From Fomitopsis serialis (lineage: Eukaryota > Basidiomycota > Agaricomycetes > Polyporales > Fomitopsidaceae): 64,000 nucleotides of DNA. Below are positions 1 to 10,514 of the stretch, piece after piece (within the stretch, counting starts at the first letter, position 1; every line of letters starts with the position of its first letter). Made by a program: the position numbers and the translations under genes. The stretch lies in the NCBI RefSeq assembly GCF_022376445.1, contig NW_025954984.1:248001-312000 (forward strand). The letters are read 5' to 3'. The notes under the pieces were generated by a model, which was given only the letters and a program-made list of their open reading frames with translations, made no database searches and was not told where the DNA came from.

Positions 1-70
1 TCTTCCCGCATACAGCTCTATACGGAAGATGACGGCTTCAAACAGCCCATCGCGGGATTCCACAAGTCCA

Positions 71-486
71 TCACAGACCGGAGGGTGGCCCCCCGAGAGT
101 GACCCCGGCGACGTTACGACTCGCGCCACGCGCGGACGAGCTTCGCGAGTTGGCGGTGTGCTCATTCTTGTTCCTTGAAATTGACAGAAGGACGAAGGAG
201 AAGAGTTTCGGTGAGACGGGGTTGAGGATGATGGCCAGCCCGGGTGTCATTTGAATATTGGGTATGTATATGGAACCAAGGCTGTTGGCACAAATGGGAC
301 AAGACGATGCTGCACAGTTAGTGACCGAGTAAGGCATTGAGGATTTTTCTGCTCATGCTGCCAAGTGAGATGGCATTGAGAATGCCTACGGTAGTGATGA
401 GCTATGCGACTGTTCAACAGTGTGAAGCCCAGATCATCCAGCAATGTTTGCGTCGTCTCGCGGAGGAAGTCGTCAACGACATACAT
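71..486 (-). CDS. Unknown protein, possibly continuing off the left edge
   Basis: I do not recognise this family. Splicing exon 486-390 to exon 309-71 (a GTAGGC donor, CAG acceptor, 80-nt intron) gives 111 residues. The chain starts MYVVDDFLRE, passes through LLDDLGFTLL and HHYPSSCPIC, and ends in a Ser/Arg/Gly-rich tail. An in-frame TGA lies directly before the ATG, which supports this start. The single CPIC pair is too little to claim a zinc site. The tail could contain another donor, so the gene may run out of the window. It lies 68 bp downstream of SEM1 on the same strand. The exon pairing is an inference from frame continuity alone. Confidence 0.35.
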
Positions 487-554
487 TCATTTGTGAGCTT
501 ATAGCAAAGGCTGAATCGCAAAAAGGTCTTCAGAGGTCCGACGAACGTATGGTG

Positions 555-986
555 CTAGTGTTGCATTGGCTCAGGGCCTTTCCCTCCGTTACTCTTCTTC
601 GCCAGCTCGTTTCTACGCGATGTCAGTAAGTATCCTAGAGCGGAAGCGAATGTTGGACGCACCTTAGCTGCACACTGAAATCGTCCTCGATGTCATCGTC
701 GTCCCAGTTATCCTCCCAGAGCTTATCCCCACCACTCTTCGCCGCCCCCGGTGGCGCACCGCCGAGATGTGCCAAGTCGGTTTGCGAATCATCCCAGTCT
801 ATCATGCATGCGGTGAGCACCCATGTACCGGGATGCCTATGGCGAGTTGCTTGACGCACCTGCAACAGTGAACTCCTCGAACTCATCGTCCTCCTCGAGC
901 ATGCCCAGGTGGGGCACGGACTGCTCGCCCTTGGGCTCTCCCTCCTTTGCTTCTGGGGCTTTTGACGAAGATGCTGCTGTAGACAT
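555..986 (-). CDS. SEM1: SEM1/DSS1, 26S proteasome lid and TREX-2 subunit
   Basis: A tiny acidic protein of the 19S proteasome lid, also shared in eukaryotes by mRNA-export and recombination complexes. Three exons are visible: 986-860, 798-663 and 612-555. The second intron (50 nt) carries a CTTACTGAC branch region. The product has the two family hallmarks: an acidic first block (LEEDDEFEEF) followed by a D-W-D segment, and a second block with LWEDNWDDDDIEDDFSVQL, ending in a short basic tail (LRNELAKKSN). The Ala/Glu-rich N-terminus before the first block is longer than in yeast. The length of about 106 residues is slightly above the usual 70-90. The identification rests on these conserved acidic/aromatic blocks and is firm; the last exon is short but its frame and ending fit the family. 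Confidence 0.93.
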
Positions 987-1246
987 GGTCGCTGTGTAGG
1001 TGAAGGAAAGATGGGCTGTCGACCGGAGCAAACGGATGTGCACAGTTCGACGCGTGGATCGAGGACGGGGACGCGTCAGACTCGGTCGTGGGAACTTGAT
1101 CATGTGCGGAGACACGATCGGTGACCGCGACGCGTCTGTGGCTGCCACTCAGCGCTGCGACCAGTACATACTCACTCAGTCCCAGTGCTGTCTCTGCTTT
1201 TCCCTACCTCGCGACCACGCCACCAGTCACACCCTAGTATACAAAT

Positions 1247-3393
1247 ATGGTCAAAGAGACAGACGAGACACGGAGGGCTCGCGCGAAGGCACAAGCATCT
1301 TCGCATCTCCCGAGAGCCGTCGTTGGCACCTCTCATTCATCGTCACCTCCGCAGGTTGCCACCTCGGATGGCTTGGGAGGCGGCAGGATCGAGTACATTC
1401 GCCAGGCATTCCACGCTCTCGGCGCACCAAGCGTTTCTGCAGATGACATGCGCAGGTTATGCAAGGGACCACTCGCCGATGCTCTTCTATTCATGGCCGA
1501 ACACATGAAGGGGCGAGCCAAAGTTAACCAAGCGCGGCAGACCATCCAACAGTACGTCTGCGCAGGAGACAGCATAGATGCCGCTATGTAGCTGAAGCGT
1601 GTATATAAGGATGCGGGAAGCAGGCCCTTCTAGCGGGGTATCCTCCGAAGGGCAGCAAACCGATTTCATGAAGGCCAAACATGCAACAGCGAGATTGATC
1701 GGGGCGAAGAACGAGTTCAAGGAAGCTCGTAGTCAACTAGACAGCCGGCTTGAGTTGGTTTCCAAGTCCCGTACGTAAAGTATAAGCCTTTGGGGTCCCG
1801 AGGCAGTTGATTCATCACCCCCATAGAGCGCGAATTGGAACGATTGCAGGTTCTCCTGGACGCCAAGCGGAGGTCTCTTTTCTTATTGCAAGTTCTCGAG
1901 AAAAAGGAAACTATCCGAAGTTCAAGGATCAAGGAGGTAGACCGGCTGATGGGTCAGCTTCAGTGAGCAGCTCACCAGATGCATCACCATTGACTCACAA
2001 TTGGCTACCCAGGACAGAAGCAGTAAAGCTCGTTAGTGCCTCGGCTGCTCTTGAGCGCGGATTTTTTACACGTCCAGATTTGATTAGACAGGCGATGTAC
2101 CTGTCACGAACACCGCAACACAGGGACGACCAACGAAACGGATACGGGCGGAGCACACGCAGGACGTTCTGGCCGTAAGTCGACTCCAATAGAATCGCCA
2201 TGACGCACCATTTACGCATCGAATAAGGCTCTACAGGCATACCACATCCGCCTTGCGGGCTCAAACACCTCGTCTAATGACCATCGACATGGCGCCGAAG
2301 CACGACGGAAAGCCAGTGAAGCACGTCTCCGTGAGGCCTTAGGCAAGAGGACTGAAGAGGATCTGGTGTTAGTGTCGCTGCCTATGCATCCCTCGTCCTG
2401 GGCTGAATGCTGATCACCACGTCGACGAAATAGTGAGAAGTGCCAGAGAATCGCTCGAACACGAGCAGAACGGAGTCTCCGGTATGAGTCGCCGGTCCCT
2501 GCGCGAGCGTCGGACGAATTAGATGACACGCTTCTAGACGATATGCACGCCCGCATCGTACGTTCCCCACCTCATCCTCACGGTATGAAGTAACGTTGGC
2601 GAGTAGAGTGAGAAGGAGGAGAAGCTGCAACACCTCCTCAACGAGATCGCAGATCTTGAGAGAGCATGTGCTAAAATCATTCAATCCGTGCGTCCCGCTC
2701 ATTACCCAATCACATTCTGGGTGTCTACAATTATGACGCAGCTATCGGCCTTTGATGAGCTCACGCGACCAGAGTTGTCTCGGTCTCTTGAGGAGGAAGT
2801 GAAGGCCGTGGAAGGATACGTCGACGTGCTGAGGCATTCCATCATGCAAAGCGGGGACATGCAGGGGGCACACGAGGACCCGATCATCGAGGGGAAGGTG
2901 AGATGGACTGGGGTGAATGTGCTGGACACCACTGATTAGGCTCGCTGTAGTCCTGGCGCCAAGCACTACAGGATGTCCAGGCCGATATCGAGCAAGGTGC
3001 GTCGTTTTCGATGTGCCACAAAATGCCTTACCTTACTAACGCACCCATGCATCCATACAGCACATGCGAAAGGTACATTTGCCCGTTCTACGCTTCTTCT
3101 CGACACCTCCGCCATACGCGACTCCGCTCAAACCACAAGAATCGAGGAACTCATCGGTACGCTACCGTTCTTGATACCCAACCCCCAAACGACCATCGCC
3201 AATGCTGACCTCGACCGTACTCCTGTTTTCAGCATCGCATCAAGCCCACCAAGCCCATGTCAACGAGCGCAACTCGTCCCTCCTCGCGCGCAAGCTCGAG
3301 AAAGCGAAGATTGGCGATGCTCTGGGCCAACAGATCGAGAAGCTGTTGGCGGAGAAAGACACAGTCATCGCGATGAGTGGGTCGAGCAAGTAA
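1247..3393 (+). CDS. Long coiled-coil protein of unknown function
   Basis: I do not recognise the family. A multi-exon gene starts MVKETDETRRARAK at 1247 and ends in AMSGSSK at 3393. Introns near 1555-1600, 1774-1826, 1961-2013, 2167-2233, 2371-2449, 2561-2607 and several later ones join segments in a consistent frame. After an Arg/Ser-rich leader comes a globular-looking stretch (IEYIRQAFHALGAPS... LCKGPLADALLFMAEHMKGR), then heptad-rich helices with LERLQVLL, EKEEKLQHLL, ELSRSLEEEVKAVEGY and ARKLEKAKIGDALGQQIEKL. A short N-terminal domain followed by a coiled coil resembles the layout of spindle or augmin (HAUS)-type structural proteins, but that is only a layout analogy. The exons between 2000 and 2230 are the least certain part. 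Confidence 0.7.
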
Positions 3394-3832
3394 ACTCGCT
3401 TCGTGTGGCGCAATCAAATCCTACTGCTCGCGAGCTAGGACTTGCATGGCCTCAGGGTGCAACGTTTTCGAGCGACAGTGACATACTAAACTAATCGTCG
3501 AATGTGGTACTCGGTTGAGTACGGGAAGCTTGATGATATTGAATAGCTTGTGCGTCCATAGAATTGTGTGAGACCCGCGCAAAGCGAGACAGACAAGTGA
3601 GTTGGAACAGCCATGATTCGACTCGAGAATGGAGTTCAAGTTTACGACCGTGTAAGTACCGGTGACCGGCGTTCAAATGTTCATGACCGAGTGCGAATGT
3701 ACAGTACCAGACTCTGCAATCAATGATCCACAAGGAAACAGAAGCTCAATAAATCAGGCTTGCGTGACGTTCGAGGTGATGATTGGTTGTGCAGCTCAGT
3801 TTGCAAACACGTACTGTAACAGTGTAAGGGGC
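3394..3832. other. Intergenic, no gene seen
   Basis: Between the coiled-coil gene and the tRNA terminator there are only short open frames with no recognisable domain and no consistent splicing. Nothing else stands out. Confidence 0.5.
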
Positions 3833-3837
3833 AAAAA
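3833..3837 (-). terminator. RNA polymerase III T5 terminator of the tRNA-Arg gene
   Basis: On the minus strand five consecutive T residues follow one base after the trailer hairpin of the tRNA-Arg transcript. A run of four or more T is the standard Pol III stop. It is the first such run downstream of the tRNA, about 40 nt past the mature 3' end, so the primary transcript should include the whole hairpin. Confidence 0.75.
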
Positions 3838-3838
3838 C

Positions 3839-3876
3839 GCATACGGTGTGTGTTCTTGCGAACACACACCATACGC
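3839..3876 (-). ncRNA. 17-bp hairpin with GCAA loop forming the tRNA-Arg 3' trailer
   Basis: Read on the tRNA strand, positions 3876-3860 pair with 3855-3839 over 17 uninterrupted base pairs, including two G-U wobbles, closed by a GCAA tetraloop (GNRA class). The same sequence read on the plus strand would have two A-C mismatches, so the fold favours the tRNA-strand RNA. The stem begins at the base directly after the tRNA discriminator and ends one base before the T5 terminator, so it fills the trailer exactly. Whether it is a separate small RNA, a processing signal or a terminator aid cannot be told from sequence. Confidence 0.6.
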
Positions 3877-3957
3877 CGACCAACCTGGGATTCGAACCCA
3901 GAATCTTCAGCTAATCCCAGCCGGAAACTGACGCCTTAACCATTAGGCCAGTCGGCC
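3877..3957 (-). tRNA. tRNA-Arg (anticodon CCG) with an 8-nt intron
   Basis: The cloverleaf is complete on the minus strand. The acceptor GGCCGAC pairs with GTTGGTC (two G-U), the discriminator is G, and the D-arm has GCC/GGC around TAATGGTTAA. The anticodon stem is TCAGT/GCTGA, the variable loop AGATT, and the T-arm CTGGG/CCCAG closes a TTCGAAT loop. The anticodon loop is TTCCGG plus A, interrupted after position 37 by CTGGGATT, the canonical nuclear tRNA intron site. Anticodon CCG reads CGG (Arg), and the body matches the usual fungal arginine tRNA pattern. Box A and box B are intact, and a T5 terminator lies downstream. Confidence 0.9.
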
Positions 3958-4570
3958 GTTGCAGTGTGGCATGAGTTAGACAGCCACGTAGTGCCAGGGC
4001 CACAACTCGTTACATAAGTCATTGAGTGTTACATTCACTAATAATAGATCATTGTTGATTCGCCCAACTTGCCTATTAAGGCAGCTTACCTACTCTTTTG
4101 GGGCATTCGCCGTTTGGTCGTATCAGTTTCAAGTATACTGGCGGAGCCGACGTTGGATTATGATCGGCACAGGTAACGCGCAGTACGACTGGAAGCACGT
4201 AGCAGCAGTGACCTTGACCTTGCCTTGACCAACCTGAAGTGAGCAAAATTAGATACTTAACTCAAAGTGGGTACACTCCCAAAGCGCATGCGACTAAAAC
4301 AGTGGCTCAGGCCGCTCAGCCACTTGCGACATTGGCGTCGGGCTCGCGAGATGCGTCGCGTATGTACTGAAAGGAGAGCATTGCGTCACCCCTGCGGTCA
4401 CCATCGGGTAGCGGCGGCGGATCACTGCTCTCAAATTCTGAATAAGGGAAGGCTCGCACCATATGCAGTCATCTTCGTTCGCTTGGTGTCAATTTGGTGA
4501 CGACCGACTGACGTCGACCGATGCACGCCGCTGGGCATCGTGACGGGTGCCCACCTGCCTGCGTGATGCA

Positions 4571-4576
4571 TATAAG
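4571..4576 (+). promoter_or_regulatory. Possible TATA box of the 4675 gene
   Basis: TATAAG lies about 100 bp before the ATG at 4675, a typical distance for a fungal TATA element. There is no other support. Confidence 0.35.
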
Positions 4577-4674
4577 TCCCGCCACGGCCTTGAAATTTCC
4601 CCACCTTTTCTATCCTGACCACGACATCGCGAACGCCCTCGCCCTCGAGCTCAACATCGCACACAGCAGACACC

Positions 4675-5141
4675 ATGGCATCCGCAAAGGGCCCGTACAA
4701 CCTTCCGCCCGGTGAGCGCGGCGTCGACAACCTCACGTACAACCCCATGGCAGACGCCAGCCCCGATAACGCCGCGTACGAGGGCACCAATGACGATTTC
4801 CATTCCGTCGGCGCCCGCGGTGCGGACAACCAGCCCTCCTTCCGCGACGCCGGCAAGGAAGACCTCGAGACCGAAAGGTCCGATGCGACGGGTAGAATTC
4901 CTCGCAGTGCGTATGCGGGTTGCTAGATTTTCGTCGGGACTGATGATGATGCTTTCTACTAGGCGAAGTCAACGAGCTGTTGGATTCCGCCACTAGCGAC
5001 GAGCGCAACGCCCAGGGACGCACGCGCGGTAATAAGGTCGACGCATTCAGGCAGGAGAGAGACCTCGACAGGGCATTCGACGAGAGCGGCGTCGCTGACG
5101 CTGATCAGGACATCGAGGTCGGCGCGACTACTGGACGCTGA
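4675..5141 (+). CDS. Small hydrophilic protein of unknown function
   Basis: Two exons, 4675-4906 and 4963-5141, with a 56-nt GTGCGT...TAG intron, give 136 residues beginning MASAKGPYNLPPGERG and ending TTGR. The protein is strongly hydrophilic, rich in D, E, N, G and R, with no Cys, no signal peptide and no membrane segment. Residues in the second half (VDAFRQERDLDRAFDE) could be amphipathic helix. Composition resembles small stress- or LEA-like disordered fungal proteins, but I cannot name a family. The ATG has a good context (ACCATGG), and a TATA-like element lies upstream. Confidence 0.75.
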
Positions 5142-5670
5142 GTGCGCCCAGGTCCAAGCAAGCAATGTCCGGCAATAAGTTCAAAGGGATTGTACATTAG
5201 AGCCGCACCTGTACTCGTTGTGATATTAGCATCCTTGGGCGTTTCCCTCTGGACATGTTCCTGTGATATGACGAGTATTGGAAGCCCGTGCTGTCGTCTC
5301 GAAGTCGATGAATTCAACGGACACCGTGGCGAGGCAGGTGCGGTGCACTCAATGCCGCTGACGTCGGTGATTGTGGTCCAGCATTTCGATTCTAGCATAG
5401 ATACTTCGGTCGTTCGAAGGAGAGAAACGAGCAAAGCAGCCGGCTGAAAGGACGTCGCCACAGTGCAGGCGATATGGATGACAATGTTGGTGCCGAGGAG
5501 GAGGCTGCATAGTTGAAGTTGGTGGCGCACATCTCAGCCACCGATCTCATCTCATTTGGCCCGCGCCACCGGAGCGCACGAAGGCAACACCCACCTTGCA
5601 CCGCGCCGCCACGAGCCCCTGTTCTCCCCACACGTCCTCGCTCCTGGCACGCGCGCACCCCCACACCCCG
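5142..5670. other. Intergenic between the small protein and the sirtuin
   Basis: Contains the 3' flank of one gene and the 5' flank of the next. C-rich pyrimidine tracts directly before 5671 fit a 5' leader. No coding signal is convincing on either strand. Confidence 0.5.
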
Positions 5671-8201
5671 ATGACGGTCTTCCTCCCGCTGGAGGCGTCG
5701 TCGCCCGTTCCGCAGGCCCCCGCCTTCCTCGTGCCCACGCCCCAGCCAGCCGCACACCTCGGGAAGGTCATCAAGGCGATCATGAAGGCCCGGCGCATCG
5801 CCGTCGTCTGCGGTGCGTAAAGCGGGCGCGAGTGCTCGCACGGTCGTTGCTGATGCGTGCCTCGCGTGTAGGGGCCGGCATCTCCGTGCAAGCTGGCATA
5901 CCTGACTTTCGGTCGTCTGACGGCCTCTTTCAAACGCTGAAGAAAGACAACCCGACGCTGAGCTCGGGAAGAGACTTGTTTGATGCGTCCGTGTTCAACG
6001 TGAGTCTCACTGATGTTCAGCGCCCTTCGGAGAATGCTCTCGGGGCTTGTGTACCGCTCGGGTGTTCGATCTTTGGCTCGCTGGGCCGGTTGTCTTGCCA
6101 GCGCAAGGCGGTAGCCTAGGTTCAGTCGCATCTGTGGCGTGAATGTCCTGTGGGCTGCCGAATGAAGGATCAACTGCAACATGCCAACCGAACGCAGGGG
6201 AAAGCAGAGGACCGAACTTCGTTTTGGCCGACCACCCCACCACGGGGAGGCTGCAGCGAGCCAAGTCGTGGAATTGGGGCAGGGCACTGGTCATTGCAAT
6301 GATGGGTCCTACTCGGAAGTGAGCTCCTGTGCCTCTACGGACGTGTTCAGAGGCGGGCATCTGGTTGTGTTGCAACCCTTTCTGCGCCGAGTCTGCCAGT
6401 GATCTGTTTGAATGTGTATTCTGTTTCGAGCCAGTGTGCAATTCGGTCGCGAAACACGATCTGCTCATTGGCGCAGATATCACTGCGCCGGTACGATTAT
6501 TTTCCGCCGCTCATTCTCTGTGTGCTTCTGGCTTGCACCAGGGTCATCCGACTGCACGAGGTCAGCCGTGTACGTAAGGTCTGATTCCGTTCCCTTCTCA
6601 CAAGTGGTTATTTCTGTCAACCGATATGTGCTGACGATTCCCAACAGGCCGAGGGCACGACGTCCATGTTCTGCCAGATGATCGCGCAGCTGGCAGAGCT
6701 CTCCGAGGTCGCGCTCCCGACCGCGTTCCACCACCTACTCCGTGCTCTCGACGAGCGTCGCCGGCTCCTGCGCGTGTACACGCAGAACATCGACGCGCTC
6801 GAGCAGAAGTGCGGGCTCACCTTTGGCGTCCCAGAGTCCGACGCGAAGCGGAACAAGCCGCGGCTATGCAAACCCAAGACAGACGCGGCGAGCGAGGCAG
6901 GCCCCTCGAGCGTCGTGGAGCGGGCGCAGAACCGGCTGCCGACGCCGCCAATGGAGACACCGCGGTGCATCCCGCTGCACGGGACGCTGCAGCAGATGCA
7001 CTGCCAGATCTGCACACACTCATTCCCGCTGCGGGAGCACCTGCCGGCACTGACGGAGGGTAGGCCACCGTACTGCCCGGAATGCGCGGCGCTGGAGGAG
7101 ACGCGGCAGTTGGTCGGGAAGCGGTCGCGTGGAGTGGGAAAGCTGCGGCCGAGCGTCGTGCTCTACAACGAGATGCACAAGGACGGCGAGGAGGTGGGCG
7201 ACGTCGTGCGACGCGACCTGATTGGGAGCTCGAAGGGGAAGGGTAGGGCGGGCGCAGACCTGCTGCTCGTCGTTGGGACGAGTTTGAGAGTGCCGGGGAC
7301 GAAGCGGATCGTGAGGGAGTTTTCGAAGGCCGTGCACGCGCGCGACACGCCGGCGAACGAATCTACGTCGACCGTGGGCCTCGCTACGCCAACGCCATCG
7401 CCCCGTCGGTCGCCGGCTGATGAGGAGGAGCAGCCGATACGCGCAGTATACCTGAATCTCGACTTTCCGGTGCCGACACGTGAGTGGGAGGGTGTGTTTG
7501 ACGTGTGGATCCGCGGCGATGCGCAAGAACTCGCTCGGCTCGTGCTGGAGGAGATGGACCGAGAGGTGCGCGCGAAAGAGGAGGCAGCCGAGCGGAAGCG
7601 GAGGAGGGAGGAGACGGCCCTCGCAGCGAAGCTCGAGGTGCATATGAACGTCAGTCCAGATTCACGAACGGGTGGTGGAAGCGGGAAGAAGCGCAAGGCG
7701 CCGTCATCGGCGGGGGAGGGGTCTGCGAAGAAACAGAAAGTGACGCCGCCTACTCCGGTGTCGATGAAGAAGCCTGCTGGCAAGGCGAAGAAACCGAAGA
7801 GTGTTGGTGGGGGCGTCTTACCCGTCCCCATGGAAGAGAAGCGGCAGTCGTCTAAGCCTACGAGCGGGTTGAAAATACGGATTCCGCCCCGACCCATCGT
7901 GCTCATCACTACCCCCGTCCCGAAGCCCAAGAAGCCTGCACTGGCTACTCCTACACCCTCCCCGCCTTCGTCGCCTCTGACTCCTATCCCTTCGTCCGTA
8001 CACCGTCATAGGAGTACGTTATCCCCCCTTTCGCCCATCCTCAGCCCGACTCCCAAGCCGCGATTAACGCATGCATACGATGACTACTGGGACGAGCGAG
8101 GTGATTTGACCGAGTTATCGGACAACGATTCGAGTGGCGATGAGTGTGCGGAGTCGTACCTTCCTAGTTTTCATCGCAGTCGGCGCGGACCTGGAGGATA
8201 G
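5671..8201 (+). CDS. NAD-dependent histone deacetylase, Hst3/Hst4-type sirtuin
   Basis: Three exons (5671-5812, 5872-5999, 6648-8201) encode about 607 residues. The sirtuin core is complete. The NAD loop reads GAGISVQAGIPDFRS, followed by TQNIDALE and the HG catalytic pair in IPLHGTL. The zinc site is CQIC plus CPEC, and the second NAD motif is VVGTSLRVPG. FDASVFN and the wide insert after the catalytic TQNID resemble the Hst3/Hst4 branch, which removes H3K56 acetylation in yeast. After the core, about 260 residues are basic and then Pro/Ser/Thr-rich and look disordered (KKRKAPSS, KKQKV: likely nuclear signals). The second intron is 648 nt, about ten times the local norm, yet the flanking exons abut at a conserved position with nothing missing. 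The substrate is inferred from the branch. Confidence 0.93.
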
Positions 8202-8600
8202 TCTACAGGACCGAACACTGACCGCCAGCCTCAGTCGGACTGTCTTTAACTTAATAATAAGTCCTATTATAGTCTGTAGATCATTCTTACTCTACTATCC
8301 TCGCAATGTGCATAAAGCCTGCTTTAGCTGGCTTCCTCTCCTGAACTGAAGACCTCATGAATGACATGGCGACATCGAAGTGTGCGGTACTTCGACTCTC
8401 AGGATCTCATTATTGCATATCGAGCAGCCACCGAGGGCGCTTGGCCGAAGCAGCAATGATCGCACTTGCCGAAACAGGAAGCGCATCGGGGTCGGTGGCA
8501 CAAGATTCGAACGTCTTATGAACAAGGCGCACACTGCTTGGTCCTCATCCACCTTCTCCTCTACTCCCTCTCCCGTCTCTCGCAGCGAGAACCGCAACTT
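8202..8600. other. Intergenic between sirtuin and RAE1
   Basis: An AT-richer patch near 8245-8290 suits a 3' end region. The rest is the RAE1 leader with pyrimidine-rich tracts. No gene seen. Confidence 0.5.
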
Positions 8601-10127
8601 ATGTCTTTCTTTGGCGCGCCTAGCTCGTCGACCGCCGCCGCCGCCGCGACGGGTGGCGAGAAGGACATCGAAGTCGCCGACCCGCCCACGGACTCAATCT
8701 CTTGCCTTTCTTTCTCCAGCCAGGCTGATTACCTCGCGGTTGGAAGCTGGAACAATGAGGTTAGTTGTCTCGCCACTGGCATTGATGTCTGCGCGTGCTG
8801 AACGCGTACCGCGCTCGTGATGCTAGGTTCGGATATACGAAGTCGGTCCGAGTGGACAAACGCAGGGTAAAGCTATGTACACGCATCAAGGGCCCGTGCT
8901 GAGTGTCTGCTGGAACAAGGTGCGCTGTTGCTGTTGTGGCACCCTTTGTGCACCATCGTGACGTGAGCTCGGCATCCTAGGATGGCACCAAAATTCTCTC
9001 GGGGGGCGCAGACAATGCAGGGCGCATGTTCGACGTTACGACGGGCCAGTCATCCCAAGTGGCGCAACACGACGCGCCCGTCAAGTGTGTACGCTGGATC
9101 GAGTCGCCACAAGGTGGCGTCCTCGTCACTGGCAGTTGGGATAAGACGGTGAAGGTGAGTACTGAGTCCCGTTTAAGTTCCTGCGTCTCATGCCGAGCAT
9201 ATGCAGTACTGGGACCTTCGGACCCAGAACCCTGTCACCACAGTGCAGCTAGCTGAGAGATGCTACACGCTTGATGTCTCTTACCCCCTCATGGTCGTCG
9301 GCACGGCGGAGCGCCACATCCAAATCTTCAACCTCACGAACCCGACAACACCGTTTAAGGTTCGGTTGTGTGTGTAACTGTTCCGCTCGGGTAGCGCTGA
9401 CGCTCTGGTCATAGACTATGCTCTCGCCACTGAAGTGGCAAACCAGGGTGGTATCATGCTTCCCGGCGGCCAACGGATTTGCTGTTGGTAGTGTAGAGGG
9501 CCGTGTGGCGATCCAGTGCGTATACCTTTCCATGCAGCTTATACACCTCTAAGCTCACCCATTCCGCGCGGGTAGATATGTCGAAGACAAAGACGCCTCG
9601 TATGTCGGCTATCAAACCTCGGTCGCGTTCCCTTGCTTACTCTGGCGTCCTTATCAGGAACAACTTCTCGTTCAAATGTCATCGCAAGGACGCAAACCCA
9701 GCAAACAAGGACCAGTCGCTTGTCTATGCTGTGAACGACATCACCTTCCATCCTGTCCACGGAACGTTCTCTACATGCGGTGCGTCCCGAGCATTTTCAA
9801 TATCCCTTCGGAGCTGGCATACTCATCACCCTTGCAGGATCTGACGGCACAATCAACTTCTGGGACAAGGATGCGCGAACTCGTCTCAAGAGTAGGCTTT
9901 AACGTTTATTCTCTGAATACGATCTAATATGACCCCCCTTAGCCTTCGACCCTGCTCCGGGCCCGGTGCCTGCGACTGGCTTTAACCGGACGGGCTCTAT
10001 ATTCGCCTATGCGGTTTCGTACGACTGGTCGAAGGGACACTCCGGTATGACGCAGGGACATCCGAACAAGATCATGCTGCACGCATGTAAAGACGACGAG
10101 GTGAAGAGAAAGCCCACGAAGCGGTAG
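8601..10127 (+). CDS. RAE1: mRNA export factor RAE1/Gle2, WD40 protein
   Basis: About 350 residues over roughly seven exons, starting MSFFGAPSSS and ending KRKPTKR. WD repeats run through the chain: DSISCLSFSSQADYLAVGSW, GPVLSVCWNKDGTKILSGG, APVKCVRWIESP with VLVTGSWDKTVKYWDLRT, YTLDVSYPLMVVGTAERHI, NDITFHPVHGTFSTCGSDG with INFWDKDAR, and a final FAYAVSYDWSKGH. The last motif, the YTLDV segment and the HRKD stretch are specific to RAE1 rather than general WD proteins. The family docks at nuclear pores with Nup98 and helps export mRNA; animal members also act at the spindle. Introns are short (about 50-70 nt). No frame breaks are visible. Confidence 0.93.
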
Positions 10128-10514
10128 AACGATAGGGGAGTCGGTGATGGGCGGAGGAAGGCAATCAGTGATACGCACATTAGCGTCATCCATCGTGTTC
10201 TCGTATGTAGTATTTGACGTCTGCAATTGCATCTTTCTTGCTTCTCCGGATGTACTGTCTGTTGTCTTTATACGACGTATCGTAGGCCGGAGCAGTGATA
10301 TAACAGCGTAAATTAAACGTGCATGCGGAGTAAAGTAAAAGGGGCGTCATTTGGTCATGGTGCGGTCTCGGCACAGCACTGTCATTAACTTGTCTTCTTG
10401 ACCATTACATCGAATCTAAATCCCTATCCCTCCCGCCGACCAGTAGTAGGCACGTCAACTAAGTAGCAATAGATACAGCAAACACACAACAAGCACACAA
10501 CTCTCGCTCTCAGC
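10128..10514. other. Convergent intergenic region between RAE1 and ERG3
   Basis: Both neighbours end here. The stretch is AT-richer around 10270-10500 and holds no convincing coding frame. Confidence 0.5.

Noticed and set aside
4712..5023. Overlapping Ser/Thr/Arg-rich frames over the 4675 gene
   Set aside because: They are shadows of the spliced hydrophilic protein and ignore its clear intron.
6007..6483. 158-codon frame antisense to the sirtuin intron
   Set aside because: No domain and no splice partners; kept only as a note in the long-intron finding.
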